From Acetobacteraceae bacterium (GTDB taxonomy: Bacteria > Pseudomonadota > Alphaproteobacteria > Acetobacterales > Acetobacteraceae), in contig JANXRT010000083.1 of assembly GCA_025356735.1 (NCBI GenBank), positions 1 to 12,859 on the forward strand: a DNA stretch of 12,859 nucleotides, read 5' to 3'. A model generated the notes under the pieces. It searched no databases. It had not been told where the DNA came from and saw nothing but the letters and a program-made list of their open reading frames with translations. Position 1 is the first letter of the stretch, and each line of letters opens with the position of its first letter. Of the stretch, positions 6,302 through 12,859 are shown in pieces. Both the position numbers and the translations under genes were made by a program.

Positions 6302-7792
6302 CTACGTCGCGGCGACGGGCCGGCGCACCGGCCGCCCGGGCCGCGCCGCCACGTCCATCACGCCGTCGGCGATTACCTCCTGGCCGCCGACCAGCAGGTG
6401 ACGCACCCCCTCCGCCGGCCGGTTCATCGCCGAGAACTCGGCCCGGTCGGTCAGCGTCTCCAGGTCGAACACCACCACGTCGGCATCCGCGCCCGGCTGC
6501 AGCCGCCCCTTGGCCAGCATGTCGGGCGTGCTCGGCGCCAGGATCTCGGCCGGGATCAGCGTGCATTTGCGCACGCCGTCGAGCAGCGAGACCGCCTGGC
6601 GCTCGCGCACCCAGTGGCGCAGGAACCGGGTGAAGGTGCCGGCCGAGCGGGGGTGCGAGGTCGCGTCCTCGGGCAGCGGCCAGGCATCGCCGGTGTAGGT
6701 GGTGCCGTCCGACAGCGACCACGGCATCGCGTCCGAGGCAATCGCCCCGCCGGGGAACAGCACCGACATGTCCAGCAGCTCGCGGTGGCGCGCGTTGTTG
6801 TCGGTGTCCAGGATGTGCCACAGCACCAGGGTCGAGGGTTCGGCCGCCTGCGCCGCCAGCAGCTCCTCGCGGTCGCGGAACCGCCGCCCATCGGTCACCC
6901 GCTGCACGGAATCGTAGCCGAGGCCGTTGCGTTCCTCGAACTCGGGATCGCTGAAGAAGGCGGCACCCAGCACGGTGGAGCCGGTGCCATACGGATAAGC
7001 TTCCAGGGTGATCGGCAGGCCCTGCGCCTGCGCCTTCGCCACCAGCGCCGCGCAGCGCTCCACGTCGGTCTTGCTGGAGCTGTTGAAGTGGCAGATGTGC
7101 ATGTGCGCGCCGGTGGCACCGGCATAGCCGATCAGCCTTATGTAGGCCTCAGCCGCGCTTTCCGGATCGATGCGCGACATGTAGGCGACGTGCGTGAAGG
7201 TCGGCACGCCCGCCGCCGCCGCCAGCTGGCACACCGCCGTCAGCTCCTGCACGCCGGCACCCGGCGCATAGGCGTTGAGGATGCCGATGCCGATGCCGCC
7301 CTCCTCCAGCCCGCGCGCAAGCCGGTCGAGGATGCCGCCGGTTTCGGCCTCGCTGGCGACGTTCTCCATCCATCTTCGGTCGCGCATGGCGCGGCCGAAC
7401 GCCTCCAGCGAGGATTCCTCGTTAGCGCCGGTCATGGCGCCGATGCGCGCGAACGCCCAGTTGGCGGAGGCGCCGTAGTTCAGCACCCGCTTCTGCGCCG
7501 CCTGGCGCCGGTACCACGAGGCGACCGGCATCACGCCGGCTTCCAGGTCGAGCGTCGTCGTCACGCCATCAAACGCCTGCATGCGGTCCGCGGCGATCGA
7601 CTGGCCGTGCGCGTGCAGGTCGATGAAGCCGGGCGCCACCACCAGCCCGGTGGCGTCGATCACCCGGTCGGCGCCGCCAAGGCCGGTGCCGACGGCAGCG
7701 ATCCGGCCATCCAGCAACGCCACGTCGGCGACGCCGTCCATCCCGCTTGCCGGATCCACCACCCGGCCGCCGCTGATCACCAGGCCCGCCAT
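6302..7792 (-). CDS. D-aminoacylase / N-acyl-D-glutamate deacylase-type amidohydrolase
   Basis: A 496-residue metal-dependent amidohydrolase of normal length. Visible are the N-terminal beta-sandwich strand (LVISGGRVVDPASG), the metal site GFIDLHAHG (His60, His62), GVTTTLDLEAG (76-86), a His in PTFTHVAY (His201), ICHFNSSSK (His235) and the catalytic-type Asp354 in AIASDAMPWS. Classical D-aminoacylases have a bridging Cys after GVTT; here the equivalent is Glu84. The LELEAG/LDLEAG form with a NYGAS block (105-109) resembles proteins annotated as D-glutamate deacylase. The expected reaction is hydrolysis of an N-acyl group from a D-amino acid in the cytoplasm; no signal peptide is seen. ATG 7792 is preferred because GGGGTGA lies 5 bases upstream; an ATG at 7876 would add 28 unrelated residues. 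It is followed by the GTPase gene, and the upstream 109-bp gap shows no clear promoter. Confidence 0.82.
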   Translation of the reverse strand: MAGLVISGGRVVDPASGMDGVADVALLDGRIAAVGTGLGGADRVIDATGLVVAPGFIDLHAHGQSIAADRMQAFDGVTTTLDLEAGVMPVASWYRRQAAQKRVLNYGASANWAFARIGAMTGANEESSLEAFGRAMRDRRWMENVASEAETGGILDRLARGLEEGGIGIGILNAYAPGAGVQELTAVCQLAAAAGVPTFTHVAYMSRIDPESAAEAYIRLIGYAGATGAHMHICHFNSSSKTDVERCAALVAKAQAQGLPITLEAYPYGTGSTVLGAAFFSDPEFEERNGLGYDSVQRVTDGRRFRDREELLAAQAAEPSTLVLWHILDTDNNARHRELLDMSVLFPGGAIASDAMPWSLSDGTTYTGDAWPLPEDATSHPRSAGTFTRFLRHWVRERQAVSLLDGVRKCTLIPAEILAPSTPDMLAKGRLQPGADADVVVFDLETLTDRAEFSAMNRPAEGVRHLLVGGQEVIADGVMDVAARPGRPVRRPVAAT

Positions 7793-7901
7793 CTTGTCAC
7801 CCCAAATGCCAGAAACCAGGCGCCCGCCGGTCGGCGGCAGCCCAGGCATTAGAGGCAGATTCCCGGAGGCCCGCAATCGCCGCCGCCGATGCCGGCGCCC
7901 T

Positions 7902-9818
<1,917 letters not shown>

Positions 9819-9939
9819 CGATGTCTCCCCGGTCTGAAATGCGGGTGCGTCAAGGCACCGCCGATTGGAGGAAAGTCTAAAACCGGATCGATCCGTCCCC
9901 CAACCCCTGGCTCCGCAACTTATGGTGTGACGGGCATGT

Positions 9940-9956
9940 TGTTCCGTTTCGAAACA
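9940..9956. promoter_or_regulatory. Candidate upstream activator site 1 for the sigma-54 regulator
   Basis: The 17-bp sequence TGTTCCGTTTCGAAACA has dyad symmetry (6 of 8 arm positions match) and shares the frame TGTTNCG-N3-CGNAACA with the site at 9974-9990. Its centre is about 122 bp upstream of the predicted dehydrogenase transcription start, a normal distance for an enhancer site. An overlapping 7-bp inverted repeat (TTCCGTT / AACGGAA) starts at 9942. Confidence 0.6.
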
Positions 9957-9973
9957 ACGGAACGTTTCGTCAT

Positions 9974-9990
9974 TGTTGCGGGCCGCAACA
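9974..9990. promoter_or_regulatory. Candidate upstream activator site 2, perfect 17-bp palindrome
   Basis: TGTTGCGGGCCGCAACA is a perfect inverted repeat: 8-bp arms around one central base. Its centre is 34 bp from that of site 1, roughly three helical turns, and about 86 bp upstream of the predicted transcription start. This arrangement suits two dimers of the divergently encoded enhancer-binding protein. Same-orientation half-sites CCGCAAC also occur at 9913-9919 and 10067-10073. Confidence 0.7.
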
Positions 9991-10043
9991 GCGTCCGGCC
10001 GGCATGCCGGCGAAAACTGGCGGCTTTCTGTCACTTTCCGGCC

Positions 10044-10058
10044 TGGCACGGCCGTTGC
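10044..10058 (+). promoter_or_regulatory. Sigma-54 promoter of the alcohol dehydrogenase operon
   Basis: TGGCACGGCCGTTGC fits the -24/-12 consensus exactly, with GG at 10045-10046, GC at 10057-10058 and ten bases between. Transcription would start near 10070, about 38 bp before the dehydrogenase ATG. A perfect 10-bp inverted repeat (CGGCCGTTGC at 10049-10058, GCAACGGCCG at 10069-10078) overlaps the -12 element and the predicted start. Confidence 0.9.
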
Positions 10059-10107
10059 AATTCCCTCCGCAACGGCCGGACGAAATGAAGGCTGAGGAGG
10101 GCTCCGA

Positions 10108-11151
10108 ATGAAAGCCGCCGTACTCGACAGGTATGACGAGGCATTGACCGCCGAACATCTGGTCCATTACCGGGACGTTCCGGACCCGAAGATCGAAAAT
10201 CCGGGCGACATCGTCGTGCGCATCGGCGGCGCCGGCGTCTGCCGCACCGACCTGCACATCGTCGAGGGCATCTGGCGCGGCAAGGTCGAGGTCAACCTGC
10301 CCTACATCATGGGCCACGAGAACGCCGGCTGGGTCGAGGCGGTCGGCCGCGGCGTCGAAAGCGTCAAGGTCGGCGACGCGGTGATCTGCCATCCGCTGGT
10401 CACCAGCGGCCACTGCCTGGCCTGCCGGCGCGGCGACGACATGCATGCCGACGGCAGCGTATTCCCCGGCATCAACGCCAACGGCGGCTATGCCGAGTAC
10501 CTCCTCACCGGCGAGCGGGCGCTGATCAAGCTGCCGAAGTCGCTCGCGCCCAAGGATGTCGCGCCCTACACCGACGCTGGGCTGACCGCCTACCGCGCCG
10601 CCAAGAAGGCCTCCCGCCACCTGCTGCCGGGCCAGTACGCCGTGGTCATCGGCGCCGGCGGCCTCGGCCATATCGGCATCCAGGTGCTGGCCGCGCTGTG
10701 CGCCGCCGAGATCATCGTCATCGACCGGTCCGACGTGGCGCTTGCGCTGGCCCGCGACTGCGGCGCCCACCACCTGGTCAAGGGCGACGGCACCGAGATG
10801 GCGGCGGTCATGGAGCTGACCCACGGCAACGGCGCCGAGGCGGTGATTGACTTCGTCGGCGAGGGCGACGCCGTGGCGATGGGCCTGGCAATGACTCGCA
10901 ACGGCGGCTTCTATTACGTCGTCGGATACGGCGGACGCATTGAGCTGCCGACCATAGACATGGTGACGTCGGAAAAGACCATCGTCGGCAACCTGGTCGG
11001 CACCTACCCCGAGCTGGTCGAGCTGATGGCGCTGGCCGATCGCGGGCTGGTCAACCTGGCGACCCGCGAATACCGGCTGGCGGACGCCAACCAGGCGCTG
11101 AAGGACCTGCACCACGGCAAGATCAAGGGCCGGGCGGTGCTGATCCCATGA
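10108..11151 (+). CDS. Zinc-type (MDR) alcohol dehydrogenase, structural zinc site altered
   Basis: A 347-residue medium-chain dehydrogenase/reductase, predicted to oxidise an alcohol to aldehyde or ketone with NAD(P) in the cytoplasm. Catalytic-zinc features are Cys45 in GVCRTDLH and GHE (69-71), with Asp156 in TDAGLTAY as the third ligand, as in many bacterial relatives. The nucleotide fold has GAGGLG (182-187) and an Asp ending the second strand (VIDRS), favouring NAD. The structural zinc lobe normally carries four Cys (C-x2-C-x2-C-x7-C); here the series reads Ser100, Cys103, Cys106, Ala114, so two ligands are gone. The ATG follows GAGGAGGG. The gene is controlled by the sigma-54 promoter at 10044 and heads an operon with the WD40 and 58-residue genes. 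Next to a probable alkane-type monooxygenase it fits the second oxidation step. Family sure; substrate inferred. Confidence 0.92.
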   Translation: MKAAVLDRYDEALTAEHLVHYRDVPDPKIENPGDIVVRIGGAGVCRTDLHIVEGIWRGKVEVNLPYIMGHENAGWVEAVGRGVESVKVGDAVICHPLVTSGHCLACRRGDDMHADGSVFPGINANGGYAEYLLTGERALIKLPKSLAPKDVAPYTDAGLTAYRAAKKASRHLLPGQYAVVIGAGGLGHIGIQVLAALCAAEIIVIDRSDVALALARDCGAHHLVKGDGTEMAAVMELTHGNGAEAVIDFVGEGDAVAMGLAMTRNGGFYYVVGYGGRIELPTIDMVTSEKTIVGNLVGTYPELVELMALADRGLVNLATREYRLADANQALKDLHHGKIKGRAVLIP

Positions 11152-11180
11152 GGCCGATTCCATGAGGCCGATCCCATGAG
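11143..11180 (+). repeat. 14-bp tandem repeat making chained ATGA stop-start overlaps
   Basis: Units ATCCCATGAGGCCG (11143-11156), ATTCCATGAGGCCG (11157-11170) and a partial ATCCCATGAG (11171-11180) span the dehydrogenase/WD40 junction. Each holds an ATGA in which a stop overlaps a start. The dehydrogenase stop overlaps ATG 11148, which reads Met-Arg-Pro-Ile-Pro-stop; that stop overlaps ATG 11162, which reads the same pentapeptide; that stop overlaps ATG 11176, the WD40 start. The TGAGG of each unit lies 8 bases before the next ATG and can act as its ribosome binding site. The 10-mer ATTCCATGAG recurs at the WD40/small-gene junction (12319-12328). Confidence 0.85.
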
Positions 11181-12327
11181 AAGCCTGACACCCGCCGCGC
11201 CGTCGCCGCCGTTGCTCGACGTGCTCGGCGCGCGCTGGACGCTGGATGCGCCAGTGGTGGGCGTCGCCTGGGACGAAGACCTCGCTGGCTTCGGATTAGG
11301 CGACGGCTCGGTGGCGATGGCGCGGGCCGAATGGGCGGGTGCCGCGGAACTTGAACCCTGCAACGGCGGTTTGAGCCTGACGCCGGCGACGGCGCTGCCG
11401 CCGCCCGTGTCGCGCCAGCGCGTGCATCAGGGCGCCTGCCTGGATATCGCGGCGCTGTCCGATGGCGGCTTCCTCACCGGGGGCGACGATGGCCGCCTGA
11501 TCCGCACCACCGAGAACGGCGTCACCGCCGAGCTCGAAAACCATGCCGGAAGATCCATCGGGTGGGTCGCCGCGGGCGCTGCCGGTTGGAACGCCGCCGC
11601 GGTTGGCCGCCAGGTCCACCTCAGCGGAAGGACCCGCCAGGCCATCGATCTGCCTGCCGCCGTTACGGCACTCGCCTTCGATGCCGCCGGCACCCGCCTC
11701 GCCATGGCGCATGACCGGGGCATCACCCTGTGGACCCCGGACGCGCCGACAACCGTGCTTCGTACCGAGGGCTGCCCGGTATCGATCGCCTGGAGCCCGG
11801 ACGGCGCCTATCTCGTCTGCGGCCTGCGTGAGAATGCGCTGCATGGCTGGCGGCTGGCCAGTGGCGGCGGCGGCGGCGACATCGAGATGAGCGGCCATCC
11901 TGAGGAGCCACGGTCGCTGGCCTTCTCCGGCGACGGCAGCTTTCTCGCCAGCAGCGGCGCGCCGGGCGTGATGTGCTGGCGCTTCGATCCGCCGGCGGGC
12001 CGTCCGCCGGTCGAGTGCGGATTGCCCAGCACCCGGCTGCCGGTCTGCCGGGTCGCCTACCATCCGACGTTTCCCCTCATCGCCGCCGGCTACCGCAACG
12101 GCGCGGTGCTGCTGTGCCAGCCCGCCCGCGACGACGCGCTGTTCGTCAAAGGTGCGGCCGGCGGTTCGGTCAGCGCGCTCGCCTGGTCGGCTGACGGCAA
12201 ACGCCTGGCCATTGGCACCGACGGCGGCGAGGCGGGGCTGGTGAACCTGCCCGGCCAGCTTTTCAACTTCGCCCGATCGTCGAGGCCAGCAGACGCGCGC
12301 CTGCAACAGCGGAGCCCCATTCCATGA
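11176..12327 (+). CDS. WD40-repeat beta-propeller protein
   Basis: The 383-residue protein has no signal peptide or membrane segment. About eight WD40-like units of 35-45 residues are visible, for example APVVGVAWDEDLAGFGLGDG, LDIAALSDGGFLTGGDDGRL, VTALAFDAAGTRLAMAHDRG, VSIAWSPDGAYLVCGL, RSLAFSGDGSFLASSG, CRVAYHPTFPLIAAGYRNG and VSALAWSADGKRLAIGTDGG, so a 7- or 8-bladed propeller is expected. Such proteins are scaffolds, not enzymes. It resembles a WD40 family that I recall as common in Alphaproteobacteria and sometimes near COG0523 GTPases, but I cannot verify this here. The ATG at 11176 overlaps the stop of an upstream mini-ORF, and the gene's own stop overlaps the ATG of the next gene, so it is translated as part of the dehydrogenase operon. 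The role is unknown; assembly or metallation of an operon partner is speculation. Confidence 0.85.
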   Translation: MRSLTPAAPSPPLLDVLGARWTLDAPVVGVAWDEDLAGFGLGDGSVAMARAEWAGAAELEPCNGGLSLTPATALPPPVSRQRVHQGACLDIAALSDGGFLTGGDDGRLIRTTENGVTAELENHAGRSIGWVAAGAAGWNAAAVGRQVHLSGRTRQAIDLPAAVTALAFDAAGTRLAMAHDRGITLWTPDAPTTVLRTEGCPVSIAWSPDGAYLVCGLRENALHGWRLASGGGGGDIEMSGHPEEPRSLAFSGDGSFLASSGAPGVMCWRFDPPAGRPPVECGLPSTRLPVCRVAYHPTFPLIAAGYRNGAVLLCQPARDDALFVKGAAGGSVSALAWSADGKRLAIGTDGGEAGLVNLPGQLFNFARSSRPADARLQQRSPIP

Positions 12328-12500
12328 GCGACGACGCCCTGTCCAAGGACCGGTTCTTCCAACGCCTGGGTCAGCTCTCGGAAGAGATGATCGCCGCCCA
12401 CGACAAGGATTTCACCATGGGCGCGCTGGTGCTGGCGGCGCGCTTCATCGCCGAGGGCAAGCCGGTCGGCCAACGCCCGACTGCCGCGACCACCCCATGA
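12324..12500 (+). CDS. 58-residue hypothetical protein at the operon end
   Basis: This short gene begins in an ATGA overlap with the WD40 stop and ends at TGA 12498-12500. The protein starts MSDDALSKDRFFQRLGQLSE, continues as a probably helical, amphipathic region (EEMIAAHDKDFTMGALVLAARFIAEG, in two blocks at about 21-46) and ends in a loose Pro/Thr/Ala tail. It has no Cys, no signal peptide and no membrane span. The codon pattern (G/C-rich third positions) and the overlap support it as a real gene. I do not recognise a family. Its position with the WD40 and dehydrogenase genes, and just before a probable monooxygenase gene, suggests a small partner or regulatory subunit, but this is inference. 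A 13-codon frame starting in another ATGA at 12497 runs to 12538 and is probably not meaningful. Confidence 0.7.
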   Translation: MSDDALSKDRFFQRLGQLSEEMIAAHDKDFTMGALVLAARFIAEGKPVGQRPTAATTP

Positions 12501-12516
12501 TCCGGCCCTGCCGGTA

Positions 12517-12533
12517 CGTCCCATTATGGGACG
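12517..12533. promoter_or_regulatory. 17-bp palindrome, candidate activator site for the second sigma-54 promoter
   Basis: CGTCCCATTATGGGACG is a perfect inverted repeat with 8-bp arms around one base. The length and symmetry match the site at 9974-9990, but the arm sequence differs. Its centre is about 129 bp upstream of the predicted start of the second sigma-54 promoter, an ordinary enhancer distance. It could form a short stem after the small gene, but no T run follows, so a protein-binding site is preferred. Confidence 0.55.
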
Positions 12534-12574
12534 CCTGAAACGGCTCACGTGACACGCTGCGACATGCTGCACTG

Positions 12575-12613
12575 CAGTATATACTGATAACGCGGTAACT
12601 TTGCTCGGCGTTA
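12575..12613. promoter_or_regulatory. Palindrome and inverted repeat between activator site and promoter
   Basis: CAGTATATACTG (12575-12586) is a perfect 12-bp palindrome. It is followed by TAACGC (12588-12593) and its complement GCGTTA (12608-12613), nested with GTAAC/GTTAC. This is the only AT-rich stretch in the region, in the space where a bending protein or second regulator would bind. No specific protein is assigned. Confidence 0.35.
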
Positions 12614-12627
12614 CTCTCAACATTACT

Positions 12628-12642
12628 TGGCATAGGCTTTGC
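12628..12642 (+). promoter_or_regulatory. Sigma-54 promoter of the probable monooxygenase operon
   Basis: TGGCATAGGCTTTGC fits the -24/-12 consensus, with GG at 12629-12630, GC at 12641-12642 and ten bases between. Transcription would start near 12654, leaving a 5' leader of about 75 bases before the ATG at 12729. Together with the promoter at 10044 it indicates two sigma-54 units in series in the same direction. Confidence 0.88.
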
Positions 12643-12728
12643 AAACCAGTTTCGAGCGTAGTCGAACATCCAGGCTTGCCTACCCGATCACGGTTCGGCG
12701 CGTAAACATCCAACGGAGGAGTTCCCAG

Positions 12729-12859
12729 ATGCCGGATAGCCTTTCCCTCACGAAGATCATCACCCAGAAGGGGATGAGCATCGCGGAGGCGGCGCGCAGA
12801 ACCGCCGACCTCGGCTGGACGCCGAGCTATGTCCAGGAAGCGATGACCTTCCCGACCGA
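12729..12859 (+). CDS. Partial: probable propane-type diiron monooxygenase hydroxylase large subunit (N-terminus)
   Basis: Only the first 43 codons are present; the gene runs off the window. The ATG follows GGAGGAG by about 8 bases and lies about 75 bases downstream of a predicted sigma-54 start site. The visible protein is MPDSLSLTKIITQKGMSIAE and onward, with an LGWTPSYV segment (residues 28-35) and AMTFPT (38-43) at the edge. Propane 2-monooxygenase/MimA-type hydroxylase large subunits begin, as I recall, with SLTKAHAKITELSWEPTFAT and then an AT-RFGTDYTF segment. The shared pattern is SLTK, then LxWxP(S/T)(Y/F), then A-x-x-F-x-T. The context (AcoR/MimR-type regulator, alcohol dehydrogenase, sigma-54 promoters) agrees with such loci. 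The diiron ligands lie beyond the window, so this stays a probable call, and an unrelated protein is possible. Confidence 0.55.
   Translation, partial: MPDSLSLTKIITQKGMSIAEAARRTADLGWTPSYVQEAMTFPT

Noticed and set aside
6297..6821. Longer N-terminus for the COG0523 GTPase
   Set aside because: Family members begin a few residues before GFLGAGKTT; the extension overlaps the amidohydrolase gene in another frame.
6398..7852. Open frame of 484 codons opposite the amidohydrolase
   Set aside because: Low-complexity Arg/His/Gly-rich product, antisense to a gene with clear catalytic motifs.
7793..7901. Possible hairpin or promoter between regulator and amidohydrolase
   Set aside because: Only a 5-bp stem near 7833 and no -24/-12 or -35/-10 pattern; nothing supportable beyond the ribosome binding site.
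9819..9900. Sigma-70 promoter for the regulator gene (TTGACG seen on the minus strand near 9850)
   Set aside because: No acceptable -10 element at the right distance was found.
9998..10011. 14-bp palindrome GCCGGCATGCCGGC between activator site 2 and the promoter
   Set aside because: Built only of GC-rich restriction-like words common in such genomes and unrelated to the other sites; not counted as an operator.
9970..11163. Minus-strand open frame of 397 codons
   Set aside because: Antisense to the alcohol dehydrogenase and covers its promoter; the product shows no recognisable domain.
12502..12514. Small hairpin CCGGC-CCT-GCCGG after the 58-residue gene as a terminator
   Set aside because: Only five base pairs and no following T run; insufficient for an intrinsic terminator call.
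12614..12627. Possible IHF site before the second sigma-54 promoter
   Set aside because: Matches the loose IHF consensus only poorly, so not listed.
12090..12713. Minus-strand frames covering the 58-residue gene and the second promoter
   Set aside because: No motifs and no convincing ribosome binding site; the plus-strand chain of ATGA overlaps is the stronger explanation.

Overview
The window reads as high-GC alphaproteobacterial chromosome, possibly Acetobacteraceae/Rhodospirillales. That is an inference from the GC-rich codon use, the GGGGC/GCCCC terminator-type repeat near position 300, a tiny lipoprotein of a type I associate with this order, and an alphaproteobacterial-style WD40 protein. 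No rRNA, tRNA, insertion sequence or CRISPR array is visible.

Left part (about 1-5000), nearly all on the minus strand. A short Phd/YefM-like antitoxin with an atypical C-terminus (15-248) lies beyond a terminator-like repeat (271-357). Upstream of that is a tight three-gene operon, transcribed right to left: an MFS transporter of the anion:cation symporter type (3635-4948), a double-length CaiB/BaiF CoA-transferase (1226-3631) and a crotonase-fold protein without the two catalytic glutamates (375-1208). Together they look like uptake, CoA-thioester formation and further processing of an unidentified organic acid.

Middle part (about 5000-7900), also minus strand: a 66-residue lipoprotein (5032-5232), a COG0523/CobW-type GTPase with a CxCC metal motif (5346-6296), and an amidohydrolase of the D-aminoacylase/D-glutamate deacylase type (6302-7792).

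Right part (7902-12859) is the most interesting. A sigma-54 enhancer-binding protein of the AcoR/MimR type (7902-9818, minus) is divergent from a zinc-type alcohol dehydrogenase (10108-11151, plus). The 289-bp gap holds two 17-bp palindromes of one design (TGTTNCG-N3-CGNAACA, centres 34 bp apart) and a textbook -24/-12 promoter. The dehydrogenase, an 8-unit WD40 propeller protein (11176-12327) and a 58-residue protein (12324-12500) form an operon. Its junctions are ATGA stop-start overlaps, including two tandem 5-codon mini-ORFs created by a 14-bp repeat. A second textbook sigma-54 promoter (12628-12642) then precedes a gene cut by the window end (12729-12859), whose N-terminus resembles the large hydroxylase subunit of propane-type soluble diiron monooxygenases.

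The right part is therefore best read as the regulatory and alcohol-oxidation edge of a sigma-54-controlled alkane/ketone/phenol-type monooxygenase locus. The monooxygenase would make an alcohol and the dehydrogenase would oxidise it. The WD40 protein, the 58-residue protein and the nearby COG0523 GTPase are candidates for unrecognised accessory roles such as metal supply or assembly. The substrate cannot be determined from this window.
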